Positions 36,279-45,656 of a stretch of DNA of 64,000 bases are shown one piece after another. A program made the position numbers and the translations under genes. Origin of the DNA: Lachnospiraceae bacterium. Lineage in GTDB: Bacteria; Bacillota; Clostridia; Lachnospirales; Lachnospiraceae. The stretch is taken from positions 186,001 through 250,000 of the forward strand of contig CAJTFX010000004.1 in the NCBI GenBank assembly GCA_910575555.1, given 5' to 3'. Below the pieces are notes generated by a model, which did not search any database, was not told the origin of the DNA, and worked only from the letters and a program-made list of their open reading frames with translations. Numbering within the stretch: position 1 is the stretch's first letter; every line of letters begins with the position of its first letter.

Positions 36279-37775
36279 CTAAGCCCCCAGATTCGTATAA
36301 CCCATCAGGCTCTCATCCACTGCTCTGGCAGCTTCCCGTCCTTCCCGGATGGCCCATACCACCAAAGACTGCCCTCTGCGCATATCTCCTGCCGCAAATA
36401 CATGCTTCACATTTGTTTCATAGCTTTCCGGCTCTGTCTGCACATTCATCCGTTCATTGAGGGTAATTCCGAAAGCGTCCGCCGCGTATGCTTCCGTTCC
36501 CAGAAATCCCGCTGCAATCAATGCCAAATCCGCATCCAGTTTCTGTTCAGACCCCGGCACCTCCGCCAGAACCATACGTCCCGTTTTCTCATCCTGCCTG
36601 CTTTCCAGTTTCACTGTGGTCAGACCGCAGAGTTTTCCATTTTTATCTTTTATAAATTCCTTTACGGTGGTCTGATATATCCGGGGATCATGGCCGAACA
36701 GGGCTATGGCCTCCTCCTGGCCGTAATCTGTTTTGCAGACCTTGGGCCACTGGGGCCAGGGATTATCCTCCGCCCGCTGCTTTGGCGCCTCAGGCATCAT
36801 TTCCAGCTGGGTAACCGAAGCGGCCCCGTGGCGGATGGCGGTTCCCACACAGTCGTTTCCTGTGTCGCCGCCGCCGATAATCACTACCTTCTTTCCCTTG
36901 GCGGAAATGTATTTATTGTCCTTCAGCTGAGAATCCAGAAGGCTTTTTGTGGTGGAGGAAAGAAAATCCACCGCAAAATAAATGCCTTTGGCGTCTCTGC
37001 CCGGAGCGTTGATATCCCGGGGGTTCTTTGCCCCGCAGGCCAGGATAATCCGGTCATACTCTTTTTGCAGCTTTGCAGCCTTCACGTCTTTTCCCACATT
37101 AACGCCGGTGATAAATTCTATGCCCTCTTCTTTCATCATGTTTACCTTCCGGTCAATCACATGCTTTTCCAGCTTCATGTTGGGAATTCCGTACATCAAA
37201 AGCCCTCCGATGCGGTCCTCCCGTTCATAAACGGTGACCTGATGGCCCCGCTTATTCAGCTGATCCGCCGCTGCAAGGCCGGCGGGGCCGGAGCCTATCA
37301 CCGCCACTTTTTTGCCGGTTCGCACCTTGGGCGGCCTTGCCTTTGCAAATCCCTGCTCATAGGCGTTTTCAATAATTCCATGTTCATTTTCTTTCACCGA
37401 AACAGCGTCTCCGTAGTGGCCGCAGGTACATGCCGCTTCACAGAGGGCCGGACATACCCGGGCGGTGAATTCCGGGAAATTATTTGTTTTTACCAGGCGG
37501 TTATATGCCTGTTCCCAGTTTCCGGTGTAAACCAGATCATTCCACTCCGGCACCAGATTGTGCAAAGGGCAGCCGGAGGTCATTCCCATCAGCTCCATGC
37601 CGGACTGGCAGAACGGCACGCCGCAGGCCATGCAGCGGGCGCCCTGGAGCTGCTGTTCTTCTCTGCTGAGCGGGATATGGAATTCATTGAAATGTTTCAC
37701 CCGCTCCTTGGGCGCTGCCGCCTCTGCCGTCTGTCTGCTGTAATCCATAAATCCTGTTGGTTTTCCCATTTTCAC
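36279..37775 (-). CDS. gltD: Glutamate synthase (NADPH) small subunit
   Basis: 498 residues. N-terminal [4Fe-4S] cysteines (CMACGVPFCQSG, about residues 47-58; CPALCEAACTCG about 108-119). FAD site GSGPAGLAAADQL near 155, NADPH site IIGGGDTGNDCVGTA near 295. It passes electrons from NADPH to GltB. It starts seven bases after the gltB stop, an operon. Compared with NfnB (9102) it has the longer GltD form and the gltB partner. Confidence 0.95.
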   Translation of the reverse strand: MKMGKPTGFMDYSRQTAEAAAPKERVKHFNEFHIPLSREEQQLQGARCMACGVPFCQSGMELMGMTSGCPLHNLVPEWNDLVYTGNWEQAYNRLVKTNNFPEFTARVCPALCEAACTCGHYGDAVSVKENEHGIIENAYEQGFAKARPPKVRTGKKVAVIGSGPAGLAAADQLNKRGHQVTVYEREDRIGGLLMYGIPNMKLEKHVIDRKVNMMKEEGIEFITGVNVGKDVKAAKLQKEYDRIILACGAKNPRDINAPGRDAKGIYFAVDFLSSTTKSLLDSQLKDNKYISAKGKKVVIIGGGDTGNDCVGTAIRHGAASVTQLEMMPEAPKQRAEDNPWPQWPKVCKTDYGQEEAIALFGHDPRIYQTTVKEFIKDKNGKLCGLTTVKLESRQDEKTGRMVLAEVPGSEQKLDADLALIAAGFLGTEAYAADAFGITLNERMNVQTEPESYETNVKHVFAAGDMRRGQSLVVWAIREGREAARAVDESLMGYTNLGA

Positions 37776-37782
37776 ATCTCTC

Positions 37783-40700
37783 CTAATTCTTCATATTGGC
37801 ATAAAACGCTTCGATCTGCGCCTGTTCTGAACTCAGTCCTTTTTCCTCCATCTGTACAATGGACATCATCATCCGGTGATAATCGTAGGGTACGATTTTC
37901 TTGAATTTCGGCAGATATTCGCTGAAATGCTCCAATATTTCCTTGCCTTTTTCCGAATTAGTCAGCGCCACATGCTCTTTCACCATACTTTTCAGTTCCA
38001 TCACATCATATTTGGATGTGATTTCCCCGGAAAATACCATTTCTTTATTAATTCTGGTGTACAAATCATTTTCTTCATCCAATACATAGGCAATGCCGCC
38101 GCTCATGCCTGCCGCAAAATTTTTCCCGGTTTTGCCAAGCACCACCACCCGGCCGCCGGTCATATATTCGCAGCCGTGATCGCCTACGCCTTCCACCACC
38201 GCAACTGCGCCGGAATTGCGGACACAGAACCGTTCCCCGGCCACTCCGTTGATAAACGCTTTGCCGCTGGTTGCCCCATAGAGGGCCACGTTTCCGATAA
38301 TAATGTTTTCATCCTGTTTGAATTTCACTCCGGTGGGGGGATAAACCACCAGTTTTCCGCCGGAAAGCCCTTTTCCAAAGTAATCGTTGCTGTCTCCCAC
38401 CAGTTCCAGGGTCAGACCTCCTGGAATGAACGCGCCGAAGCTCTGGCCGCCGGCCCCGGTGCATTTTACCAGGAAAGTGTCCTCCTCCAACCCATCGCCA
38501 AACCGTCTGGTCATTTCCGAACCGAACATTGTGCCAAAGGATCGGTCTGTATTGGTGACTTCCACATGAATGCTGCGTTTCTGTCCTCCTTCCAGGGCAG
38601 ATTTCAGCTGTTTAAGCAGAATCTTTTCATCTTTGGTTTTCTCCAGTTCAAAATCATAGACCTGCTTGGGGTCAAAAATCACTTTGGATTTTGGCCCTGC
38701 AAAGGGATTATTCAAAATGCCGGACAAATCCAGTTCCTTTTCCCGCTCTGCCAAATCCTCCCGCACTTTCAGCAAATCGCTTCGGCCCACCAGTTCATCC
38801 ACCGTGCGGATGCCCAGTTTTGCCATGTACTCCCGCAGCTCCTCTGCAATAAACCGCATGAAATTCACCACATATTCCGGCTTTCCTGCAAACCGCTTCC
38901 GAAGCTGGGGATTCTGGGTTGCGATTCCCGCCGGACAGGTGTCCAGGTTGCAGACGCGCATCATCACGCATCCCATGGTTACCAAAGGCGCCGTTGCAAA
39001 ACCGAATTCCTCCGCCCCCAGCATGGCGGCAATGGCCACGTCCCGGCCGGTCATCAGCTTTCCGTCTGTCTCAATCCGCACCTTGTTGCGCAGCCCGTTT
39101 AAAATCAACGTCTGATGGGTCTCGGAAAGGCCCAGTTCCCAGGGAAGCCCCGCATTGTGGATGGAACTGCTGGGCGCCGCTCCTGTTCCGCCGTCATATC
39201 CGGAAACCAGAACCACCTGGGCCCCTGCTTTGGCAACCCCGGCCGCCACGGTGCCCACTCCCGCTTCCGATACCAGTTTCACTGTAATCCTTGCGTCTTT
39301 ATTGGAATTTTTCAAATCATAAATCAGCTGCTCCAGATCCTCAATGGAGTAAATATCGTGATGGGGCGGCGGAGAAATCAAAGACACGCCCGGCGTGGAC
39401 AGCCTGGTTCTGGCAATCCAGGGATACACCTTCTGTCCCGGCAGATGTCCGCCCTCTCCCGGCTTCGCTCCCTGGGCCATCTTAATCTGGATTTCCTTCG
39501 CGCTGACCAGATAGCGGCTAGTAACGCCGAACCGTCCGGAAGCCACCTGCTTGATGGCAGAACAGCGGTTTTTGCCGTCCGGGCCTGTCACCAGACGTTC
39601 CGGGCTCTCCCCGCCCTCGCCGCTGTTGGATTTTCCCCGAAGCGTGTTCATGGCAATGGCCAGTGTTTCATGGGCCTCCTGGGAAATGGAACCATAGGAC
39701 ATGGCCCCTGTTTTAAATCTTGTCACAATGGAATCCACGCATTCCACCTCCTCTAAGGGAATGGATTTTCTGGGATATGCAAAGTCCATCATGCCCCGGA
39801 TATTCGCCTTCCGTTCCTGATCATCCGCCGCTTTCGTGTAGGCTTTGAATAACTGGTAATCTCCCCGTTTGGTGGATTCCTGCAGCAAATGGATGGTCTT
39901 TGGATTATACAGGTGGCTGTCTGCGCCGCTTCGCATCTTATGACGTCCCCGGCTCTCTAAGGTTAAATCTGTCTCCAGTCCCAGGGGATCGTAAGCGCTG
40001 GAATGAAGGGCATTGACATCCTTTTCAATATCTTTCAGGGTAATTCCCCCGATACGGCTTACCGTATTGGTAAAATATTTCTGAATCACATCGGAACTGA
40101 TGCCGATTGCCTCAAATATTTTGGCTCCCTGATAAGACTGAATGGTGGAAATCCCCATTTTAGCTGCAATTTTTACAATTCCATGGATAATGGCATGGTT
40201 GTAATCTGCAATGGCCGCATAGTAATCTTTATCCAGCATATGATCGTCAATCAGCTGCTTTACCGTATCCTGGGCCAGATAGGGATTGATGGCGCAGGCG
40301 CCGTAACCCAGCAATGCGGCAAAGTGATGCACCTCCCTGGGTTCTCCTGATTCCAGAATCACTGCAAGGGCCGTCCGCTTTTTGGTTTTAATCAAATGCT
40401 GCTGCAGGGCGGACACTGCCAGCAGGGAGGGGATGGGCACATGGTTTTCATCCACGCCCCGGTCGGACAGAATCAGAATATTTGCTCCGTCCCGGTAAGC
40501 CCGGTCCGCTTCCACAAACAGGCGGTCAATGGCTTTTTCCAGACTGGTATTTTTGTAGTAAATAATCGGCAGCTCCACCACTTTGAAGCCTTCCGCCTTC
40601 ATGGATTTTATTTTCATAATATCTGTATTGGTCAAAATCGGATTATCTACCTTCAGCACCTGGCAGTTCCTGGGCTTTTCCTCCAGCAGGTTTCCATCCT

Positions 40701-42324
40701 CGCCGATGTAGACGGTGGCGCTTGTCACCACTTCTTCCCGGATGGAATCAATGGGCGGATTGGTAACCTGGGCAAACTTCTGTTTAAAATAATTAAACAA
40801 CGGCTGATGATCTCCTGCCAACGCCGCAAGGGGGGTGTCAATTCCCATGGCCGCCGTTCCTTCCCCGCCGTTTTTCGCCATGGGCAGAATGGCCTCCTTT
40901 AAGGATTCATAGGTGTAGCCAAAGGTTTTCTGCATTCTCTGGCGTTCCTTTTTCTCATACTCCGGCACACGCTGGTTGGGAATTTTCAAATCCGCAAGGT
41001 TTATCAGATGACGATCCAGCCATTCCCCGTAAGGCTGTCTACTGGCATATTTTTCTTTGATCTCATCATCGTCAATCACCCTTCCCTGAACGGTGTCCAC
41101 CAGAAGCATTTTTCCCGGACGGAGGCGTTCTTTTCTCACAATTTTCATGGGATCTATCTTAAGAACTCCCACCTCCGAAGAGAGAATCAGGTTGTCGTCA
41201 TCCGTAATATAATAGCGGGAAGGACGCAGCCCGTTCCGATCCAGAACCGCCCCCAGGAGATCCCCGTCGCTGAATACAATGGAGGCCGGCCCGTCCCAGG
41301 GCTCCATCATGGTTGCATAATACTGATAGAAATCCTTTTTCTTCTGGCTCATCAGGGCATTGTTGGCCCAGGGCTCCGGAATGGTAATCATCACCGCCAA
41401 AGGCAGATCCATGCCGCTCATTACCAGAAATTCCAGTGTATTATCCAACATGGCGGAATCAGAGCCTTTTGCATTTACCACCGGAAGCACCTTCTGAAGC
41501 TCTCCCTTCAAATATTCAGATTCCATGGTTTCTTCCCGCGCAAGCATCTTATCGGCATTTCCCAGAATGGTATTGATTTCCCCGTTATGCACGATAAACC
41601 GGTTGGGATGGGCCCGTTCCCAGCTTGGGTTTGTGTTGGTGGAAAATCTGGAATGGACGGTTGCAATGGCAGACTCATAGTCCCCGTCCTGCAAATCGGC
41701 AAAAAACAGACGGAGCTGCTCCACCAGAAACATTCCTTTATATACAATGGTCCGGCTGGACAGAGAAACCACATAGGTGTCGTCGCTGGACTGTTCAAAC
41801 ACCCGTCGGGCCACATACAGCTTCCGGTCAAAATCCAGTCCCGGTTCCACATTCTTCGGCCGCTTCACAAATCCCTGCATAATACAGGGCATACAGTCCA
41901 CGGCTTTCTGGCCCAGCTGTTCCGGCGCAATGGGCACCTTCCGCCAGCCTAAGAATTCCATGCCTTCTTTTTTCACAATGACTTCAAACATCTTCCTGGC
42001 CTGGTTCCTCTTAAGTTCATCCTGGGAAAAGAAAAACATGCCGACGCCGTAATCCCGTTCTTCTCCCAGTTCAATTCCTGCTTCTTTTGCAGCTTTTTTA
42101 AAAAATTTATGGGAAATCTGCAGAAGGATTCCCACACCGTCTCCGGTTTTCCCTTCCGCGTCTTTGCCTGCCCTGTGTTTTAAGTTCTCTACAATCTTCA
42201 GCGCATTCTCTACCGTCTGATGGGTTTTTATCCCCTTGATATTTACCACTGCGCCGATGCCGCAGTTGTCGTGTTCAAAGCATGGGTCATACATACCCAT
42301 GGCTGTTCGTTTGGTTTCCTGCAT
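37783..42324 (-). CDS. gltB: Glutamate synthase large subunit
   Basis: 1513 residues from ATG 42324 (GGAAGGATGATACC ahead). The N-terminal glutaminase nucleophile is Cys21 in HDNCGIGAVVN after a short propeptide. The central and FMN-binding synthase domain includes KPGEGGHLPGQKVYPWIA and SGYDGGTGAAPSSS. The 3Fe-4S cysteines lie in GCVMMRVCNLDTCPAGIATQ (key C-x5-C-x4-C). The C-terminal GXGXG beta-helix domain is present. Makes two glutamates from glutamine and 2-oxoglutarate. A promoter and two palindromic sites lie upstream. Confidence 0.96.
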   Translation of the reverse strand: MQETKRTAMGMYDPCFEHDNCGIGAVVNIKGIKTHQTVENALKIVENLKHRAGKDAEGKTGDGVGILLQISHKFFKKAAKEAGIELGEERDYGVGMFFFSQDELKRNQARKMFEVIVKKEGMEFLGWRKVPIAPEQLGQKAVDCMPCIMQGFVKRPKNVEPGLDFDRKLYVARRVFEQSSDDTYVVSLSSRTIVYKGMFLVEQLRLFFADLQDGDYESAIATVHSRFSTNTNPSWERAHPNRFIVHNGEINTILGNADKMLAREETMESEYLKGELQKVLPVVNAKGSDSAMLDNTLEFLVMSGMDLPLAVMITIPEPWANNALMSQKKKDFYQYYATMMEPWDGPASIVFSDGDLLGAVLDRNGLRPSRYYITDDDNLILSSEVGVLKIDPMKIVRKERLRPGKMLLVDTVQGRVIDDDEIKEKYASRQPYGEWLDRHLINLADLKIPNQRVPEYEKKERQRMQKTFGYTYESLKEAILPMAKNGGEGTAAMGIDTPLAALAGDHQPLFNYFKQKFAQVTNPPIDSIREEVVTSATVYIGEDGNLLEEKPRNCQVLKVDNPILTNTDIMKIKSMKAEGFKVVELPIIYYKNTSLEKAIDRLFVEADRAYRDGANILILSDRGVDENHVPIPSLLAVSALQQHLIKTKKRTALAVILESGEPREVHHFAALLGYGACAINPYLAQDTVKQLIDDHMLDKDYYAAIADYNHAIIHGIVKIAAKMGISTIQSYQGAKIFEAIGISSDVIQKYFTNTVSRIGGITLKDIEKDVNALHSSAYDPLGLETDLTLESRGRHKMRSGADSHLYNPKTIHLLQESTKRGDYQLFKAYTKAADDQERKANIRGMMDFAYPRKSIPLEEVECVDSIVTRFKTGAMSYGSISQEAHETLAIAMNTLRGKSNSGEGGESPERLVTGPDGKNRCSAIKQVASGRFGVTSRYLVSAKEIQIKMAQGAKPGEGGHLPGQKVYPWIARTRLSTPGVSLISPPPHHDIYSIEDLEQLIYDLKNSNKDARITVKLVSEAGVGTVAAGVAKAGAQVVLVSGYDGGTGAAPSSSIHNAGLPWELGLSETHQTLILNGLRNKVRIETDGKLMTGRDVAIAAMLGAEEFGFATAPLVTMGCVMMRVCNLDTCPAGIATQNPQLRKRFAGKPEYVVNFMRFIAEELREYMAKLGIRTVDELVGRSDLLKVREDLAEREKELDLSGILNNPFAGPKSKVIFDPKQVYDFELEKTKDEKILLKQLKSALEGGQKRSIHVEVTNTDRSFGTMFGSEMTRRFGDGLEEDTFLVKCTGAGGQSFGAFIPGGLTLELVGDSNDYFGKGLSGGKLVVYPPTGVKFKQDENIIIGNVALYGATSGKAFINGVAGERFCVRNSGAVAVVEGVGDHGCEYMTGGRVVVLGKTGKNFAAGMSGGIAYVLDEENDLYTRINKEMVFSGEITSKYDVMELKSMVKEHVALTNSEKGKEILEHFSEYLPKFKKIVPYDYHRMMMSIVQMEEKGLSSEQAQIEAFYANMKN

Positions 42325-42366
42325 GGTATCATCCTTCCTACTCTGTTCTGTTAAAGCACTGATATA

Positions 42367-42395
42367 ACTATACAATATTTTCTGAGGATTGTAAA
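42367..42395 (-). promoter_or_regulatory. gltBD promoter
   Basis: Minus strand TTTACA (42395-42390), 17-base spacer, TATAGT (42372-42367), about 43 bases before the gltB start. Confidence 0.75.
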
Positions 42396-42411
42396 CAGCT
42401 TTTTTGATATT

Positions 42412-42463
42412 ATTATCTGATAATTCGACTTTAATATTATATATAGAATTATTATCTGATAAT
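42412..42463 (-). promoter_or_regulatory. Two identical palindromic sites upstream of gltBD
   Basis: ATTATCTGATAAT occurs at 42412-42424 and 42451-42463, 39 bases apart. The second extends to a 19-base palindrome. They sit about 58 and 97 bases upstream of the predicted transcript start, positions fit for an activator dimer on one DNA face. Regulator unknown; not a TnrA/GlnR site. Confidence 0.55.
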
Positions 42464-42559
42464 AATGTTTATTTTTCATACATAAAATAGATTTTAGATA
42501 CAATTTAACTGGATTGTATAAGATTTTTTCTGTTGGAAATTTATTGATTTGGATTGGAA

Positions 42560-42850
42560 TGTTAAGATTTTATAGAATTGTGTTGAAATTGTATACGAGG
42601 ATTGTGGGGATTTCCGGAAAAAGTTCCAGAGGGGATTCCTGAAAAGAAAGGGAATGTGCTTGTCATTCTCGTCATTTTTATTGACAAGAACACTGACCGG
42701 ACGCAGCATTAATGCAGAATCACAAGCAAATAATTGCCATTCATATCCGGCGCAGCGCAAATTCCTGGGAATTTTCACAACTCTTGCCCTGCTGCTGTCC
42801 GAATAATGCATTCGCACCGTCAAAATATCCGGTTTCAGGGCAAGAATTAA
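42560..42850. repeat. Candidate structured intergenic repeat, no gene
   Basis: Fills most of the 550-base gap between gltB and the CPBP gene. TTGCCCTG near 42785 pairs with CAGGGCAAG near 42837 as a closed stem, and smaller dyads lie inside (GAATTTGC / GAAAATTC region). A 109-codon open frame on the minus strand has no ribosome site and no recognised domain. I recall near-identical intergenic sequence in other Lachnospiraceae but cannot verify that here. Confidence 0.4.
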
Positions 42851-42932
42851 AGCTCATTCATTGATTATATGCAATCACATTTATCCTGTAACGCAGTGCG
42901 TGAGGCTCTCCTTAACGGTTGATTTTAAGGGC

Positions 42933-43814
42933 TTATACGCTCTCCCTGTTCAGCCGCCAAATCACCCCAAGCAAAACAATGCTCACAACTGCCAGTCCTG
43001 CCGTAGCTGCGGCAAACACGCTCTGGCTCTGCTCCATCCACTGAAACAGTCCAGTTTCCACCCGCAGCACGGAAATCAGGTTTGCCCCGATATGGGCCAG
43101 CAGCGGGCCATAGAGATGGCCTGCCTCCTCCATAAACCAGGCGAGCATAAGGCCCAATGCTCCTGCATAGACAAACTGCACCAGGTTTTGGTGGAGCACG
43201 CCGAACAACAGTGCGGAAAGCGCCATGGCAATCAACCGGTTTTTCCATGCTTTTTGGGTTTGCTCAGCCCCCTGTTCCTCATGATTCACAAGCAGCAAAT
43301 CACACAGCCTTCCATACACCACGCCCCGGTAAAGCACTTCTTCCAGACACGGAGTCAGCAAACACGCCCCTAACAGCTCAAAGAAAATTCCTCCTGCAAA
43401 AAAATTGCTGTTTGCCTCCTGAAAGCCCCGGGAGATTTCTTTCAGGGCAGTCAATGCCAGAAGGTTGTTCAGAGCTGCTCCCGCAGACGCGCCGGCCAGA
43501 ACCATCCATATGGCATTTGCCGCCTTCCGGGCGGAAGTTTTCTTCTCAGACACCCGTTTCATGCGTTCCCAAAACGCCGTGGGTTCCTTTTGGTCTTTCC
43601 TGTAATACCGGACAATAAAAGGAAGCGTCACCGCCACCGCCGCTGTCTGCAGCGCCATATACTGTTTCTGAATATCTGCCCCCAGAAAAGCGGCAAATAC
43701 GGCAAACAGTGAAACCGCAAGATTAATTGCCACAAAATAAATAAAAATCGGGTAAATCACATTCCAGAATTTAAAAATCGCATTGTTTTCGTATGGGCTG
43801 CCTTTTAGATTCAT
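42933..43814 (-). CDS. CPBP-family intramembrane protease
   Basis: 293 residues with about eight hydrophobic helices. Abi/CPBP motif 1 is PCLEEVLYRGVVYG (EExxxR, about residue 157). Motif 2 is LFGVLHQN (about 202), and the closing motif is LLAHIGANLIS (about 243). Related to CAAX prenyl proteases and bacteriocin-immunity proteins. Its start overlaps the stop of the DUF6033-like gene (ATGA). Substrate unknown. Confidence 0.88.
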   Translation of the reverse strand: MNLKGSPYENNAIFKFWNVIYPIFIYFVAINLAVSLFAVFAAFLGADIQKQYMALQTAAVAVTLPFIVRYYRKDQKEPTAFWERMKRVSEKKTSARKAANAIWMVLAGASAGAALNNLLALTALKEISRGFQEANSNFFAGGIFFELLGACLLTPCLEEVLYRGVVYGRLCDLLLVNHEEQGAEQTQKAWKNRLIAMALSALLFGVLHQNLVQFVYAGALGLMLAWFMEEAGHLYGPLLAHIGANLISVLRVETGLFQWMEQSQSVFAAATAGLAVVSIVLLGVIWRLNRESV

Positions 43815-44524
43815 GTTTTCTTCCCTTCTTCCGGTTTCTCAAGCACTTTCACTCCGCTGGTCATATCTTCTATTTCCATTTCCACCTTCTTTACTTTTCC
43901 ATCCTGGGCAATGGCCTGCATAATCCGCCGGATATCCTCCGGGGAAAACATGCCGATGGCTTTGGAAAGGGCATCTATACTGTCACGGTTCACCAGCAGA
44001 CGTCCGCCGCCTTCTAAGGGAACCGAAATGCACTGACTGGGATCTGACACATCTCCCAGACACAGGCTGTTCTGTTCTTCATCACATTGAAAAATCACGC
44101 CGTTATAGGTAATCATCCCGCTCTCATCTGCCAGTGTGGAATAGGGCGCTTTCTTCCGGTTTCCGATTAGCTTCTGTATCGCTTCATCTTTGATATCATC
44201 AGAAATTTTATCCATAATTTCTATTTCTTGTTCTTCCTTCTCTTCTCCGGCAGACTTTTCCGCCTCAATCTTATGAAAACGCATACTGCGGACTTTTCCT
44301 TCCCACAGCACATTCGCCTCATAAATCTGTCCCGATTTATGTTCTTCTATGGACAAATCCACCTTGTGCAGCATCCCATTCCATTCTTTTTCTGAAAATT
44401 CACCAATGGCCTTCCCAGAAGAATGCCCGTTCTGCTCTTTCTCCGGCTTCATCTTCCTGGCATATTCCGCAACTGCCTGTGAAAAATACCCGTTTCCTGT
44501 ACTGCCTGAAACTCTGCTCAACAT
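43811..44524 (-). CDS. DUF6033-like protein of unknown function
   Basis: 237 residues from ATG 44524 with AAAGGAGG ahead. Hydrophilic, no signal peptide or membrane helix. The C-terminal half (MITYNGVIFQCDEEQNSLCL, LVNRDSIDALSKAIGMFSPE) is the pattern I associate with DUF6033 proteins of Lachnospiraceae; identification is from memory. The N-terminal part is Lys/Glu-rich. Coupled to the CPBP protease by a four-base overlap, so the two may act together. A terminator upstream separates it from ddh. Confidence 0.65.
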   Translation of the reverse strand: MLSRVSGSTGNGYFSQAVAEYARKMKPEKEQNGHSSGKAIGEFSEKEWNGMLHKVDLSIEEHKSGQIYEANVLWEGKVRSMRFHKIEAEKSAGEEKEEQEIEIMDKISDDIKDEAIQKLIGNRKKAPYSTLADESGMITYNGVIFQCDEEQNSLCLGDVSDPSQCISVPLEGGGRLLVNRDSIDALSKAIGMFSPEDIRRIMQAIAQDGKVKKVEMEIEDMTSGVKVLEKPEEGKKT

Positions 44525-44552
44525 AATTTTTCCTCCTTTTTCGATATAAAAA

Positions 44553-44590
44553 ACGGCATTTATTTCCAATTCCCTGGAAAAAAATGCCGT
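44553..44590 (-). terminator. Terminator after ddh
   Basis: Minus strand ACGGCATTT...AAATGCCGT followed by TTTTTTA. Ends the transcript of ddh (stop at 44652). Confidence 0.8.
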
Positions 44591-44651
44591 CCGTAGCTAA
44601 AATTTATATCGGCAGTTTTCAGAATTAATTTAGCAGCTCCGAAACAAAACC

Positions 44652-45638
44652 TTACAATAAATGCTTCCGCAGCTCCTCACCACTTTTGGCGCTTAAATAA
44701 GCCGGCGCAATGTCAAACACCGTTTTGCATCCCTTCTGCCCTTCCTGGGACAGCCGGTACGCTGCTCTGGCATAAGCTGCGATAACGCTTGCCGTAAATT
44801 CCGGATTGGAATCCAGTTTCAGACTGTATTCGATCACATGGGTATGCTCCTGCTCCCATCCGGTCCTGCCGGAGTGAATCACAAACCCGCCGTGGGGAAT
44901 TCCTCCGTGATTTTTTTGCAGTTCTTCCTCACTGATAAAATGCACAGTTGTATCATAATCTGCAAAATAATTGGGCATGGTCTTGATTTCCTCTTCGATT
45001 TTGGCTGGGTCTGCTCCCTCCTCCAATACCACAAAACATTCTCTGGTGTGCTTCTGTCTGGTGGTCAGCTCCGGATGCTCTCCTGAACGCACCGACTCCA
45101 GCGCAGCTTCCACCGGAATGGTGTACTGCTTTGCATTTTTTACACCGGAAATTCTCCGAATGGCATCCGAGTGGCCCTGGCTGACCCCTTTGCCCCAGAA
45201 AGTATAGTCTTTTCCCTCCGGCAAAATAGCGTTGGCATACATGCGGTTCAAGGAAAACATTCCCGGGTCCCAGCCTACCGAAATAATTCCAACCGTTCCG
45301 GCCTCCTTTGCCGCCTGATCCACGCCGGCAAAATGCTCCGGTATTCTGGCATGGGTGTCAAAGCTGTCCACCACATTAAAAATACGGGCAAATTCAGGGG
45401 TCTGCTCCGGCAAATCTGTGGCGCTTCCGCCGCAGAGAATCAGCACATCAATCTTTCCCTTCCATTCCTTTGCTTCCGAATAGCTGCACACTGCCGCTCC
45501 CGGGGTCAGAATGGAAACCTCTGACGGATTCCTTCTGGTAAACACAGCCGCAAGCTCCATGTCAGGATTCTGCCTGATGGCGCATTCCACTCCTCTTCCA
45601 AGATTTCCATAACCTAAGATACCAATTCTGATACTCAT
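44652..45638 (-). CDS. ddh: meso-Diaminopimelate dehydrogenase
   Basis: 328 residues, full length. The N-terminal NADP motif is GILGYGNLGRGVE. The substrate domain includes VGWDPGMFSLNRMY, FWGKGVSQGHSDAIRR and GGFVIHSG. Makes meso-DAP from tetrahydrodipicolinate in one step, completing the route begun by DapA and DapB (14-15 kb). It lies downstream of a HAD phosphatase gene (18-base gap) and ends at a terminator. Confidence 0.96.
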   Translation of the reverse strand: MSIRIGILGYGNLGRGVECAIRQNPDMELAAVFTRRNPSEVSILTPGAAVCSYSEAKEWKGKIDVLILCGGSATDLPEQTPEFARIFNVVDSFDTHARIPEHFAGVDQAAKEAGTVGIISVGWDPGMFSLNRMYANAILPEGKDYTFWGKGVSQGHSDAIRRISGVKNAKQYTIPVEAALESVRSGEHPELTTRQKHTRECFVVLEEGADPAKIEEEIKTMPNYFADYDTTVHFISEEELQKNHGGIPHGGFVIHSGRTGWEQEHTHVIEYSLKLDSNPEFTASVIAAYARAAYRLSQEGQKGCKTVFDIAPAYLSAKSGEELRKHLL

Positions 45639-45656
45639 CCTTCTGTTCTCCTTTTC

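Noticed and set aside
36402-37904. 500-codon open frame on the + strand opposite gltD
   Set aside because: Exactly antisense to gltD and the gltB end, with no domain or ribosome site. It follows from codon bias of the true gene.
37876-41952. Several long + strand frames opposite gltB
   Set aside because: Shadows of a strongly conserved 1513-residue gene; none has a start context or family match.
42494-42823. 109-codon minus-strand frame upstream of gltB
   Set aside because: No ribosome site, no domain, and it runs through structured intergenic sequence; treated as a repeat candidate.
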